A stretch of 37,826 nt of DNA from Smittium mucronatum. Its lineage: Eukaryota > Kickxellomycota > Harpellomycetes > Harpellales > Legeriomycetaceae. The notes beneath the pieces were generated by a model that had not been told where the DNA came from, did not search any database, and saw only the letters and a list, made by a program, of their open reading frames with translations. Numbering within the stretch: position 1 is the stretch's first letter; every line of letters starts with the position of its first letter. The DNA lies in the NCBI GenBank assembly GCA_001953115.1, contig LSSL01000003.1, positions 1-37,826 on the forward strand, read 5' to 3'. Positions 9,601-24,784 of this stretch are shown piece after piece. The translations under genes and the position numbers were made by a program.

Positions 9601-12600
9601 GGTGAATCGGAAATTATTTGGAAATAATAATAAAAATGTGTGCTTTTTGTTTTTATGCTTTATAGATTCAAATTGGGTTTTTGTTCCTCATTATGCAATC
9701 CATCAGCTTCTAAATTATTACTAATGAAGCTGGTCAAAATTAATGTCTAATATAGTCAAAAGTTAATTATGAGAGAAAAATGTGTGGCATTTTCATCCTC
9801 CCAGTCCTGATGAAGCTAATGTCCTAGCGCTCACAAATGCTGATTAATTAATCTGTCCAAATTCAAAAATTGCAGTTGCTTTCTTTTATAAATAGTCATC
9901 ATTTAATTACCCTTCCCTCCTCCAAATTCATTTATTTGTTGCATTGAATTTAGCCTAGTGGAGTTTCAAATAGTGATTAATAATATGCAACTTAAAGCAT
10001 CACCATTGGTTAATTTACATATTTAATAAAACCGTTTTTGGATGAAATTACCTATTTTTCATGAATCAATCTTTTGGCTTATACAAAATGGTCCATTAAT
10101 TTTCACATCAAGGTATATAAAAGATGTTTTTTTTTTCTTTGTTTTTCAATCATTATAACTACGATTGACTAACGGGGATAATTACCAAGTAGAAATTGTA
10201 TTTTTAATATCCTGTGAGCTTAATTTTTTCATCATTTTTGTAGCTGAAATTAATTATTTTAATTGATTTGTTGGGATTGACGGTGATCCCGAGTTATCCG
10301 ATCGAAATGTTTAAGCCGCTTTTTTTGGACCGATCTTTATTAAATTTTTTGAATGATAGACTCTTTTTTTGAAATCGCCTTTGTATTGATTCTCAATTTA
10401 CATTGGTTTAGGTATAATGATATTTTTGATTGTTTAAAAAAAGACTTTAAACACATTGTAGGTATACATTATAAGAATAGAATTTTGAGATAAAATATCT
10501 GTATTATGTTTATGTCAAGCTTTAATAAGTATATGAGTGCAGATATATATTAATTGAGGCTTCTTCAATATTATACTGTATATAAATAGCCGATTGATTT
10601 TAAAAAAGTCGCGTTTTAAATATAACTCATTGATCAACTAAAAATGATTCAAATTTGACTGCTATTGGCACAAGTAACAAGCAAAAAATATATCAGTAAT
10701 GGAATATAAATGATTAAACTATATAAATGCTGTGAATTAAATAAATACTCTTGGACTCAGATATTATAAATTCAGCAAAAAGGTGTTGATAATTATAAGG
10801 TATTTTTTGGTAAAATCTAATTCGAAATGACTAATTAAATTGCCGATCTTTTTTTTTTCCTGTTTAACATAGCTTCGATGAGTGAGGGAGGTGGGGTATT
10901 AAGATATCAGTGTCTAAAAATAGAAACTTTGCGTGTTTTCGTTTCCCTATGAAAAACCCCATAGCTAAATTTAAAAAAATATATCCCAAAAGAAAACAAA
11001 AATGAAATTATCCTTATAATATTGTAAAAAATTAACAATAGAGATTTTTTCAAACTTTGGATATCCCGATGATGTCTTAATAAAGATTTTTTATTTATTT
11101 ATCCATCAGTTTTTTTTAAAAGAAAGTTAAATTGGGTATATAAAAAATCCTATAAAAAGTTTGTTGTATAAAAAGTTAGAAAATTATTTTTTGATTGAAA
11201 CATACATATTCCTAAGATTATCACTTGCGATTATATATTTCAAAATGAGACATAAATATTAGTAGAATAAAAAAAAGAAAGAAATTAAATTTATCCAGAA
11301 ATATAATTCTCATAGATCTTTAAGAATATGAAATCTTCATATCTCCCTATTTAAGAAAATTCAAATTATGTTTTATTATAATTTTTTGGTAATTGCACAA
11401 ATCTAGTTGGGTTTGATAAGAATATAATCAATACTTGCTGTTAAATAATATTATTTTTTTGCCAGATTATTATATAACAACAGCAATTCTAAATCAACTT
11501 TTTTTAAAAAAAGATAAAGATAATTTTTATTATTCAAAAAATTATTATCATATGATTATTATATTTTTGAGCATAATTTAATTAATATTTTCAATAAATT
11601 TGGAAAATAAAAACGTTTTTTCGAATATCAATATTGATGTATAAAGTTTTAATTAAAATATTTTTAAATTAATTAAAATTTTCTTTTTTTCTTTTTTTCT
11701 TCAAAGTTCTCATTAAGTATAGTTTTCTATTTTTAGAAGATTACTTTAAAAAGGATGAAAACTGTAAAAAATACACCTAATGTATCAAAAAAAAAAAGAA
11801 AAGAGAATTATTTTGAAAAGCATTTTTTATAATAAACGTACGAAGTTTTACATTTTTGAAAGACATTGACAGAATTTGCTTCCATATTCTAAAGATTAGA
11901 TTTGTCTTTTTATACCCTAAGTAAAACGAGTTATTGAGTTTTTTAAAATTGATATTTTTTATATATTGAAGCTTTTAAAAACTTAAAAATTTAATAGTAA
12001 TAAAGCTCCTGCATAAAAACATATTTTCAGAATAGATCAATAAAATAGCTTTTAGATATCAAAAGTTGTATTTATTTACCTCATTTCCATAGAAATTGAA
12101 ATTTATCAAGAGTATTTTTTAATATTATAACGAAATTCAAAATAAATTTGATGATTTAAAGATATAAAAGTTATTTTAATCATTTTTGACAGATACCTCC
12201 TAATAAAAATTATTCGGACTTCGGTTTTTAGCTATGTAATAAAAGAACCACCAAAAAAGAGTTGGTTATTTCTTTTATTTTCCTTGTAAAAAATTATCTC
12301 GATATAATAAAGTTCAAAATTAGCTTTAAATAATGAGATTTTAAAATATGTAAATTTACTTATAAATCAATTTCAGCTACTAATATGAATTTGCTGAAAC
12401 AGGAATATTGGCTTTATGTCATTCCAGATCTATCAATATCAGTATACCATTTATAAAACTCGGTGAAGAATATTTATTTTTACTTAAAATAAAGAAAATT
12501 TTAGAAAAAATAAAATTTGAAACTAAATCTGGATTTATAAAATACATTTTTTTAAAAACGAATTATAAAATTTAGGATTACTTTTTTTGTGATTTTTTCC

Positions 12601-15600
12601 ATTAAAAAAACCAAAAAACTTATTTCACCTATATTTTATATATCGACTATAAATTTAAAAAAATTAGGATTTAAAATAACCCATAAAATATATATTCTAA
12701 ATCCCATAAAATAAAATATAATTTTTCATCCCATTTTATTCATTAAATAAAAATGATGTATAAACTTTAATAAAAACAGCAATTATTCCAAAAACTAATT
12801 ATAGTAATTTACCTTATTTTTATTAGAATTTCAGTTATTTTTTTACTTTCGTTTTAAATATTTAAAAAACATGGGGTAAGCATAATTTTGCAATTAAATC
12901 CTGTAATCGCTAAATATTTAGCACATTTTATTTAAATTATGCTACGTCATTTGAAAGGTCCAATTTTATATTTAAAAACTATTTATTTAACGTAATATTT
13001 TAAAATGGGATCAATTAAAATATTTTTATTTGATTTTGCAAATACTGAAATTTATTAACGGGTAAAACCAGTAAAATATTTATTGAAAAGGCTTCATATT
13101 AAAAATAAAAAAACTCAATTATTTATTATAATCTGAAATTTTGATATTTCAATTTCTTTTCTTTATAATATGAAATTCTTATTTTGGAATTTTGGAAATA
13201 TTCAATTTTTTTATAATATTTTAATCTAATTATGATTTTTTAAACGGGGAATCTTATTGTTTGTAACTTTTTTGATTAAATTTCAATAATAAAATGATAA
13301 TTAGGCATTTTCTATAGCCTTTTTAGATATTTTAATAAAAATTGGTATAATTTATCCCTTAGCGATAAAAATAAAACCCTCACAGTATTTTTTCAAGTTA
13401 TTATCACATATAATTTTCATTTTTTTTTAATTTTTGAAACAAAACTCTTTTTAAAAATCTTATAGAGAAAATGAAATTTTAATAATTATATTATCAAACT
13501 CTTTTTGTCATCAATTTTATTTAAATAAATAGCTTAAATGCTTATTTTTTCTCAGAATCTAAAAACTTTTTAATTTTTAAAAAATTTTAACCCAAAAAGC
13601 TTTAATTTTCTATAATTTGATACAAAATACAAGCGAGCACAATTTTTTGGCTAAATTATTTTCAAAGTTATTATTTTATGAAAAGAGGGCATATTGTAAG
13701 ATTTAAAGTTAATGCATTATTAGACTATCATTTTTTAAAAGTTTATGATATATGATGGTGTAAGTAGATGGAGATATTTATATAATATTTTCAATTTATT
13801 TTTTTTTAAAATAGCAGTGGGCACATAATAACTTTTATATTAGGGATTTAATATAGAAAAGATATTTAACCCCATAGAAAATTTACAAAATTTTCGATAA
13901 TATATATTTAATTATGGTAATAGCCATTACAACAAAAAATCTACTTTATGATTTGAATGTTTCTTTTTGCATATGTTGAATAATATAAATCTTTTGAGAA
14001 AAACGTGTAATCAGAATTTATTTTTCTAAAATTTATGTTATGCTAATTTTTAGAATACTTTTAACATTCAGCAATGATTAATTTGTTGATATTATTCTGA
14101 GAATTTTAGATGGTTTATTAAACATTAAAAAAAATTAATATTAGAAATTTTTTTGTTTATCAAATAAAATTATTAATTTAACGTAATAAAAAATTAACAG
14201 AAGTCAAAATTCAGAAAATAAAATATGAATAATGGATTCTTTAAATTTTTATTACATTATTTTAAAATTTTCATGAGTTTACTAATTACTTTAGTAAAAT
14301 CTAAATCTCAAAAAAAATTTGACAGTTTTTTAATAATTTGATAAATTGCAATAAATATTAGTTAGTATCATGTTAAAATATACAATAAATTATGGTGAAA
14401 GTAACCATAACCAAAAAATTAATATATATAGAAAATTAAAATACAATAAAATTAGACAATATAAAATAAATACATTATTTTGGCTTCAATTTTTTTATTA
14501 CAAAACATATGAAACTTTTTATAAAAAGTATCATTTTTTCATTTTGTTTTTATATATTAATAAAAATTATAAATAATATAAAAATATTATCAGAGGTGTG
14601 AATTATTTTTGGGATAGAGGCTTAAATGTTTAAAATAGATGGATGTTTTTATACTAAAATTACTCCGATGCTGCCCTACTTTAGATGAAGAGCAGCAGAG
14701 TCATTAAACTGTTAGATATATACTATTAATTTTATAGAAATAAAACTGATGAGCCAAATATTAATCTGGGAAATATGGAATTTGATTTCTAATTCAGTCT
14801 ATGATATTTATGTGAAATGGGATCCAAAATTGATAAGATTTTTTTAAAAGTCGTGAAATTGATTTATAAGTTTTTAAAGAAGAGTAAATTTTTTAAACAG
14901 TCTTAGAATTAGTACCTAACAAAGAGTGGAAATTTTTTGGCTAATTTTTATATACAATTTTATAGCCTTATTAAATAATTTTTGTCTTTTCATAAATAAA
15001 TTTTCTTGAAATAAATCCCAGATGAGATATAAAGAATGTATTTCATAGATATAATTTACATTAAGAAAACATCTGTACACCAAAAAAAGGAATATAGTAA
15101 CACTGGAAAAACAAACTTTTATTTTATTTTATTTTTACATGAAATTTATTTTAAAGTTTATATTTTTACTTTTATTGCATTTATTAATTGTTAGACTTTT
15201 TGTTAATTTTTTTCTGTTGTTATCTGCTTTAAAAAAATAGTAAAATAATCTAGTAAAAAGAAAGTGATAAAAAAAATTTACAAGAAAAGATTCTTAATAA
15301 AGATATAACATAATTAAATAAACTTTTCATTCAAAATTTTAGTTTTTATAATATAAAATATCGGTTTAAATTAGAACTCGAAAAAATCATATTAATAAAG
15401 ATTAAAAAAGCATCACTACTGATTTTTACTGAAATTTTTTAAAAAATAGAACTATATATTTTATAGAACTAAAGATAATTCGGGATCATAATATTTTAAT
15501 AAAAATAAAACTAAAAAATTTAGTTTTTAATAGGCTTAATATCCCTAAATTACAATTATAAATATTTTTTATTACTCTGAATATTTATAAAATCCCAATT

Positions 15601-15793
15601 TTTTTATGGAAGTATGCGTAAATTAATAAAAAAACCATTATTAAATCCAATTTAAAATTTAAGATAATATTAGTACAAACATACCTAAAAAAATATTTAT
15701 ATGACTCTAAACTTTATATAAATCCTTTAAATCTGATCTGTAATAATCTAGAAATAAAAAAATCAATTAACACATTTTAAATATTTGTTACAA
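9601..15793. other. Long AT-rich block without genes
   Basis: About 6 kb of extremely AT-rich DNA dominated by A- and T-tracts. The few open frames (such as 14370-14576) are low-complexity Lys/Asn/Ile/Tyr strings expected by chance. I see no RNA gene or clear tandem array. Confidence 0.6.
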
Positions 15794-16280
15794 TATATAT
15801 ATATGTTGTATGTGATTTTGAGACTATGTGATTTTGATATCTCTATTATTTTTGTTTTGTATAATTGGCCAAAAGACATTTTCGCATTTTTTATTTTATC
15901 AAATAAAATTCAGTAATAATTATGTGATTAAATATAAAATATCCAATCGATATTCAAGAAAATCTTTACCCCTTTTCAGCCATTCCATTAAAAAAAATTA
16001 TACATTGACCTAATAAAATCCATCCTTAAAACAAGTAATTTTTATCGGACCATATCATTAAAAAAAATTCGCCGCTGTTTTTCTAGGAGTTTTTAATAAC
16101 TAAAATAAATATATAGTTTCAGGAATAGTATTTAAATCGTGTCTATTCTTTTAAAAAATCATTAAAAGCTACCAATAGAAAAAACTCTGTATCGAATGCG
16201 AAGATTTTGAAATATCTAATTTGCGACTTGAGTATGTAAGTGTTTTAAATTATTTTAAATTTTTAAATTCATTTTATTTC
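15794..16280 (+). repeat. Left arm of second, diverged inverted repeat
   Basis: Imperfect reverse complement of 17262-17747. Shared words include TATGTG.TTTTGAGACTATG, TTTTGTATAAT.GGCCAAAAGAC, TTTTTATTTTATCAAATAAA and AGCTACC..TAGAAAAA.CTCTG. Indels and many substitutions show that it is much older than the 1-4362 repeat. The short frame at 15828-16013 is open in both arms because of this homology and begins with GTG, so I do not call a gene. Confidence 0.85.
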
Positions 16281-17261
16281 TTTTCTTTTTCAAATTCAAA
16301 CGCTATTATGAATTTAATTGCTAATACTTTTACATTTTCTAAATATTGTGTAAGTGCATTCGATCTTTCAAACAAGTTTGTAATTATTTTTATTTTTGCG
16401 ATTGCTATTGTCAATAATTTAGCATTTCAGTTCGATAAGGCATATCTACTTGTTTTTTCATGTATTAGGCTTATAAAAATTTAAAATTTGCGTTAAATTT
16501 ATTAATTTTTGTCCATATAAACTATCATTTAACTTAAAAACAACTCCCATACATTAGCGATAGCAATATCTTTTTTTCACACTTTTTTATAAAAAAAATA
16601 CCCATTCTGATCAAGAAGTATTATTTATTATGTATTTATAAAATTTATTTAACACTATAGTTATTAAGATACTTTACTTCATATTTTTATTAAAGACTTT
16701 ATCTAAAAACTTATCTTTATTTTTGGATACCTCGTACCTTTGTTTGTATCATTTGAAGCAAAACTTTACAATCCTGCTTGTGTTTTTATTACCTTTTATT
16801 TTTTAGTTTTTTCTATCATTTTCATTGAATTTATTTTATAATAAAACTGTACTTTATTATAAAATCGTGATAAATTTGATATTTTTAAGTTCATTAAATC
16901 ATAAATATTCTAATATATCATTAAAAAAACATCCTGCTGTGTTGCATAAAAATTTCTAAAAAATAAAGAAAAGGTAGTTGTTAATACAAATAAAAAATCA
17001 AAAGCGAATACGATCTCTAAAGCAAGCATTTTATTTGTTTCAAACGCATCAAAAAACTCATTATCATTCACAAACTCAAACTTTGTAGCAACCAGTAACT
17101 TAAATGCAACCAAAAAAGCAAATTCGGACTCAAAAAAATTGAAATCGATATTGCAATCGCAATCGAGTTTTCATTTTTTTTTCGTTCGATTTTTTAGCTC
17201 AAAAGTATTAAAAAAATAATTCTCAATTTTTTTGGCATGCGAAGTTGTATTCAAAACTAAA
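16281..17261. other. Spacer of second inverted repeat
   Basis: About 1 kb of AT-rich spacer. Both inner flanks carry ATTGCGATTGC-like words (near 16397 and 17150), so the arms may extend further in degenerate form. Frames at 16221-16484 (+) and 16910-17113 (-) are Phe/Leu/Asn-rich and match nothing I know. I see no transposase. Confidence 0.5.
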
Positions 17262-17747
17262 GATAAATAAATGAATTTAAGGCAAATAAATTTATTACTT
17301 ACATAATTTAAACATAATTTCAATTCGAAAATTCTGTCGCTTTCGTTACAGAGGTTTTTCTAACGGTAGCTTATAATGATTTTTTTTAAAAAATAAACAA
17401 AACTTAACTGTTAAACCTAGAGTTTTCTACTTATTTTAGTCATTAACAACTCCTAGAAAAACAGTGGTGGTTTTTTTTAATGATAAATTTCAATAAACAG
17501 TACTTTTAATAAAGGCATAATATTATTGGGATAACGTATGATTTTTTTTTTAGTGGAATGACTAAAAAGGGTTAAATATTTCCTTAAATATCGATTGTAT
17601 ATTTTATATTTAATCACATAATTATTACAGAATTTTATTTGATAAAATAAAAAATGCGAAATTGTCTTTTGGCCGATTATACAAAACAAAAATAGTAGAG
17701 ATATCAAAATCACATAGTCTCAAAACCACATAAAACATATATATAAT
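17262..17747 (-). repeat. Right arm of second, diverged inverted repeat
   Basis: Reverse-complement partner of 15794-16280. Outer ends of both arms lie in short AT dinucleotide tracts (15794-15804 and about 17737-17746), which hides any target-site duplication. The whole unit is about 1.95 kb and fits a non-autonomous foldback-type element or an old inverted duplication. Confidence 0.85.
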
Positions 17748-20700
17748 AACGCTGAAAGGATCAAAATTATAGCTAGAAAAGTATTTTTCAAATGAATGAA
17801 ACAATTTTTGGATAAATTTGGTAACATGTCAGAAATTCTATTATTAAATACTTATTATTTTTATGTGAATATCATTATTAATCGAATGAAATTTTTCGTG
17901 GTCAATAATTAGCAGAATATTATATTCTATTAATTTATTTGTAATGAACTTTATGAACCAAAAAATATCTTAATTAATAAAAGCAATTTTGAAATTTTTT
18001 AAAATTACAATAAATAAAGTGAAAAATTCCATGATAAAAATGCAAAATTAAATTAATAAGGATAAAAACCCTTATAATTCACAAATTTTAAGGAATAAAT
18101 TTGAAAAAAAAAATCATAAATTTAAAATTTTTTATCAATCCACTGTTGCATATTTTACTCAAATAAAATTTGAAATAATTTATTTTCATAAAACTTTCTA
18201 AATTAGATGGATTATTTTTAAAAATAAAATTATAATTTAAATATTCTCAAGCTAAATACAGATTATTATTTTTTCATTATACTTATTTTAAGATATATGT
18301 TTTTTTTTATTAAATCAAATTCATTATGCACATAGAATAATTTATTATTATGAAAATTTCATGGTAGGAAAAAAAGATAGCTAAATATGTAATATAGTAT
18401 TTTTTTAAAAAAAATTTAATTCTGTTTTTTAAAAACGTAAATATTCAAGGTGAAAATATAACTACAGATTTTAATTAAAAAAAATTTGTACCAAGATGTG
18501 TTTAATCACGGTGGAATGTTTTAAATTAAAGCTAGTTTATTATAAAGTAAAATTAAATTAATTATTTAGTATAGAAATAAAAAATCTATCCCAAAAATTG
18601 AAAATAAAATCATTGAAATGCGGTGTACAATTTTTTTTTAAATTTTTTTTTTATTTTAATATTTCAAAGGTGGTTTTTAAGGAGTTATATACTGTTCAAA
18701 ATAATAAAGCCGATAAAATTATCTTATTTATACAAGATAAAAGAAATATTTATTAAATTAACTCCAAAAATAAAAATAAATCTTATCTAAAAATCTTATC
18801 TTTTATTTTGATAGTTAAAAAATAATTGAAAATAAACCCCCAATAAATTAATTAGCCAGTAGCAAAAAATAGCTAGTAGCAATAAGGAAATAAATTGAGA
18901 GATAATCGATATAAGAATATTTATCATATACATAATTTCAATTTTTTTCCAATAAATATATTTATTTAAATCGGGTTTAATTGTATTTCATGAAAAAAAA
19001 ATTTAATGCAAAATCTCAATGCTTTAATCTTTTGTAAAAATATATTGATAAAAAAACTTTTTAGAGATGATTAGCTCAAATATAACTCTGTTAAGACCAT
19101 GAGAATTGAATTTAATCATTTTAAGGTTCTGGAAAATAAAATTTTAGCTTTTTAATGTTAAGATTTATGGAAATTCTTTAAATTATAACCAATACCAATT
19201 ATATGCAATATAGATAGTTAAAACAATATAAAAAATCATTATATTCTGAAGAATGTTTAAATAATTCCATCACCATCTTATATTAAATTATCGCTTTCAA
19301 GATACAAAAATTCCTTTATCCTTATTTGTTACAAGAATAATCAATACTTTCAAAGTTTAAAATGACACCCAAAAAAAAAAAACTAAAAAGCTATCTCTGG
19401 GATTCTCCAATTTTATTGATAATCTGGCAGAGAATTCAAGAAATTAACTTTGACCAAAATATTTGCCGTTTTTTATAATTTTATAGGTATCTAATTAATT
19501 TTATCTATAAAAAAAAACCAACCGCTAAAAAAACATAGCTATAAATAATTTTTTTTTATTAGCTAGATATAGTCATAGTTAGTGTAAAAACTCAAGAAGC
19601 TTCTAATTTCTGATTTAACATTTGAAATAGTTGATATTAAAAGATGAAGAAATATTTTTGGCTAAAAACATTCAATTAAATTCATTTTATTTGTTATATA
19701 AATATATAAAAATGGTTATTTGCTAATATATCTCTAATATCTAAAAAAAATTAGCTGCAGAAAGCAATTGATTTATCCTTGATTAATTAGATTTTTATGT
19801 CTTGCAAACTAGTTATTAGATTTTTAAATACAATTTTCTTATCAAAAATGAATTAAAAAAAGAAAGGAAATCTTTTAAGAATTTATTGTTTTTTTTTTTT
19901 AGTAATAGAAACCATTAAAAATAGCGGGTTAATATCTCAATTAAGTCTAAAAATAACAACAGCTGATAGCGTAAAAAATAAATATTTTACTAAAAATATA
20001 GTGGAGAGAATTATGAGTTTTCGTCATTTTCTTGTAAAGCAATCTGAATCCCTAATTATTGGATTTTTTAATAATTTTGTTTGAAATTTAAATAATTTAT
20101 TTAATAAAATAAAAAATTAAAGAAATTGAAATTCCAAATCCTACAAATTATTTTTGTTTTTTTTCCAAATATTTTGACTAGAGTGCCATTATAATCAAAA
20201 AATTTTAAAAAAAAGTTTGATAAAAATCAACTATTCACAAATAAATTTTTAAAATGAAAATATAAATACTGATCCTTTTACTCAAATTTTCGAATTTTTT
20301 CTGTCATTAATATACAAATATATTAATATTATTTCACTCATCTTTTTATGGATTAATTAAAAAAAACGTATTTATAAGTTATAAATACTTTTTTTTTGGA
20401 GCTTTGTTGTTGTTTTAAAATTTTCAGAAATAAGTGATAAGTATTTATTTTTAAGTTGAATTTATTAGCCACGTTAATTTTTCTCCAATAAAATTTGGTG
20501 TTATTAATCAAATAAAGGGTGATAGTTATTGTTAACCTTTGAAATATAGATAAATAAATTAAAAATACCAAAATATTTGCATAATATGTATTCATTTGTG
20601 TTTTTAAATCAAATTTTAATGCTTAATTCAATAAACGATATTATAATAAATAATTTTTATTATATTTATTAATATTTATTTACGTTTATAATTTATCAAA

Positions 20701-23700
20701 TCTTGGACGCCAAATAAAAAACTCAAGCTGAAATTAACACAAAAAAATTACTTTTTTTTCGCGAATAATTTTTTCAAAAAAAATGTATCATAAGATAAAA
20801 AAGAAATTATGAGTATAATATTTGTTTTATCACCATTCCAAGAACTTGAAATACAATGAAAAAATATTTTTTAGTAAAATATAATTAAACTTGTGTCAAT
20901 TTAAAAGTAAATAAAATATTAAATTTAGGAAAAAATTTATCTGATTATAATTTATTTATTTATTTAAGTCTCAAATAAAATAATCGAATCAAAAAAAAAA
21001 AATTCTTTTCCGAATAAAATTTAAAATTAGATGCTTACCTATGAAGAAAATTATATCGATCATTGTTTTTTTTAAAATATAAATTGAATTAAATCAAATA
21101 AAATTCAGAATTTTAAACTATTAAAACTTTTAAAAACTTTTAAATTTCAAATATATGTTATTAAAGTGATATTTTTTACATGTTTCATCAATATGAATGT
21201 TATGTTATTATTCATGATAAAAAAAATTTTATGGGCTAATTAAAGATAGGAATATAAATCATTAAAAATAACTTAAATATTTCCCATCAATTTCGATTTC
21301 TCAACAATAAAAACTTTTTAATTTCCAAAATTGGAACAAAAATTTTGGTTATAAATTAATATCCTTTCTTCAAAATTTACCAGAAATAAAAAAGTCACCT
21401 GTAGTTTCTTTTTATTCCTATTTTATTTTTCGTTAATTATCATTGGCTTGGGACTTGAAAAAAAAAATTTAGACCCCCATCTCACGCAAGGATTTTTTGT
21501 CCTGCTCCAGTTAAATCTGATAGATATAAAACATCTCTAATCATCACAGAGCTATAATTATTATCGAAAAAATCTCAATCGTAATAAAGCCTGTGTTAAA
21601 ATATTTTTAGGGCACCAAAAATAGTCATTCTTTTATTATATGAGCGTTTTCTTAGCAATAAATACAAAAATATTAATATGTAATTTGGATTAGTAAAAAT
21701 AAAAATTAAATAGTAAATATTGGTTAATAAATTTCACAGCCTAAATCAGATTTGTGAAAATAAATTAGAAAATAACAGAAATTTATTACCGAAATTTACG
21801 GCTTAATTGGTAAAAGGAGAATTTTTTTTTTGAAAAACGTAAATTATGATTATAAAAAAATTCATGATATATTTGAATGTGGAAGAAAAACGTTAGTGGA
21901 AGAAAAAAAGAGTTTTTTAAGGATAAAAATTATCCCATTCTTTCGAAAAATTTTATGTGAATTTAAGTCTAAAGTATACTTATTATTATTAATATTGCAA
22001 GATGTTAGATACTAAAATATTCATTTCTTATAATAGCTATGAACTGATGGGCTTTAAAAAAAGAACAATAAATACTAATCTTGAGAAAATATGGCTAGAT
22101 AACATAAATTAAAGCACAATCCAAAGATTTTTTTTAAACACAACTTGATTATGTGATAATTGAATTTTTTTAAAGTCAAAATAAATCATTAAAACTAAAT
22201 TTTATATTTTCTTTTGAGCTTTGAGCTTTGTGAAAGTATATCCATTTTTTAGGTAAATATTTAAATATTTCTTATTGAAGCTTGATAATTTACCTAATTG
22301 AAGATATTCAACCTAAAATTTATTAGAAAGGAATTTATATAAATAATTTTTTGGATTAAAAAAAGAAATATATACCGAAAAGTATTATATCAAAAAGACG
22401 AGTCTGATAGAGAATAAGCTATTCATGATTTAGCAGAATGTAGCCGAAAATCTTATTGCAAACACAAAAAAAATTCATACAAAAAAGATCAATTTTTTAT
22501 CAAAGAGATGATAAAGGATAAATTTTTTGAATCTTATTAGCATTCTCGTAGCTCCTTGCTCTACACATTCAGTTTTTTATTAACAAGTAGTATCAAACCA
22601 AAAAATAAAAGAGTAAAAAAGCTAGGAAGCATGAAAATATTTTAGGGGCATATGTAATAAAAATTTTGATTTTTCAAAATATATTCTTTATTTCTCTTAA
22701 GAGATTTTTCAAACGAATTATTTAAGATAAAATTTAAGCACCTTTTATAAAAAGTAAGAGCTATTTGTGCTTTTTTTTTTTAAAAAAAAAACATCAGATC
22801 AAATAATTCCCAGTCAAATAAATAGTATGATAGTTAAAAAAGCAAGAAAAAAATCCGTCAAAGACACCGATAGATCATTCTGGTTCTGAATTTTTTTTTC
22901 TCTTTATAGAAGAAATGCGCTCAGATAATTTTACAGATAAAACTAGGGGAAGGGCAAAAAAATTCAAAGAGTTAAAATTGGTCTAATAAAATCAAATGTC
23001 CTAATTTTCACACATTTTTAAGGCCATAATCAATTTTAATTAAATCTCAACCGTAAAAAAAAAGTTTAAATGTAAAATATATTATTAAAGAATTGGAAAT
23101 TGTAATAATTGTTTTAAAAAAAATTCAAGACTAATTTCTTAATTTATTACATTCATTTATTCGAAGGTACGTCATGTCATCCAGGATAAAATAATGAACA
23201 GAAAAATATTCCAAAATTTTAAACTCCGTTTGAGGCCCCGATTTTCTTTGTTGAATTCCACTGATAATGCTTTGAAATTGATAAAATATGATTTTTATTT
23301 TTTTATTGGATAAATAAGGTAATAAACGCGACTAAACTTAAAAACCGATTGCATATAACTGAATATAAAACTAGTTTAAAATATTCAACTATAACCAAGT
23401 ATAATTTTTTTCACACCAAGAATATGGGAAAATCAATAGAACATTTTAGCTCATTTTTTATAGTCTCCATTAAGCTATATGAGGTTAATTAGAATTTAGT
23501 GATACTTTCAAAAAAAAATTCCGTATATATTTCTAGATTGAGCTTGAATTTTAAAAATTTGATTTTACTATTGACCAATTAGAATTTATTATTTTAGAAA
23601 ATTTTTTTTACTTTTTTTATATTCAATTACACTATTTTCGAATTTATTTTTTCTGATGCAATTAGGTTGTATTTTTACTAGTCAATTTTTATTACACCCA

Positions 23701-24784
23701 ATTAGAATTTATTAATTTATTTTTTCTATTTCTATTTTGAAGTTTCTAGTAAAAGGCTCTAATCTAATTTTTTTGACCTCATGGAAAAATTATCTGATTT
23801 AAAACAGAGTTTAAAGTTTGATAAAAATTTTTTATTAAAATTTTTATTACCGAATTATATTTTTAGGAAAGTTTTATTCAACTTTTAAACTTTATATTCA
23901 TCGATATATTGCCCTAATTGTGAATATTAGATCTTTTTATGAAATGTTTTCGTTTGAATAATTATTCTTAAGATGAAAAATTCCACAAATCTGAAAACAT
24001 TTTTTTAGTGATTGGAATGTTCAAAAAATTATCTAGCGTTTTGCTACTAGTTGGATGGATTAAAAATTTTCATATTAATATTTGGAAACTACGATTAATA
24101 CTCTAGGAATAGAATTATATTGAGTATCCTTATCTTATTTAATTAAATTCTATTATAGATATTTTTTTCAAGGACTCCATTTCGCTTAACTCATTCTCTT
24201 ACGATTTCCCGTATCTGAGATCTTCATAAAAATTTTATATATCGAGGTTGTGTTTCTTTGATTTTTTCAGGAACTCAATATCTTTCAATTTTTTTATTAT
24301 AACTTGCGAAAAAAGGTTTTTATCAGTTCAGAAAAAATGCAAATTTATTGCAGAAGTTCATCCGGAATTATTAACAAAAAGTTATATAATTTATAAATAA
24401 TAATCGAGTTAATTATGCTGAAAATAAGGTGTCCCCTATCATCAATTTAACTCTTCTTTTTTAGAGTTTATTGATCGAATTTATTAAATTGTTTAGAATT
24501 AAATTATAAAATAGACTAAAAAATTATATAAAAAATAAAAATTAAGCGATTATTCTAACAAAAATAAATTTTTTAAAAAAATCAATTTTGGGCTTTGCCC
24601 TATATTTAAACACCAATTAGACAAGTAAAAATAAAAAAAAATAGGTTAAATTAAAGATAGCAAATTATTGCGTTCTTTTTACTTGGATTTTATTGCTTCA
24701 AAAATTCCCAATAGATACTCACTGTCTTAATACAGCATTGAGAAAATACCAAAGTCAAATAAGTGATCGAAAAGGGTTATTTAT
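17748..24784. other. Long AT-rich block without genes
   Basis: Seven kilobases of very AT-rich sequence. Open frames at 20353-20595 (-) and 21830-22015 (+) are Lys/Asn/Ile/Phe-rich and below what I would call. A short less AT-rich stretch at about 21470-21560 shows no coding frame. With 9601-15793 and the second inverted repeat this makes a gene desert of over 15 kb. Confidence 0.6.

Noticed and set aside
15828..17713. Matching frames at 15828-16013 (+) and 17477-17713 (-) as a duplicated gene
   Set aside because: They are the two arms of one inverted repeat, start with GTG and have Phe/Tyr/Ile-rich composition; both frames open by shared ancestry, not evidence of coding.
21470..21560. Less AT-rich stretch with CCTGCTCCAGTTAAATCTGA, similar to part of the LINE remnant region
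   Set aside because: The shared words are too short and the rest does not align.
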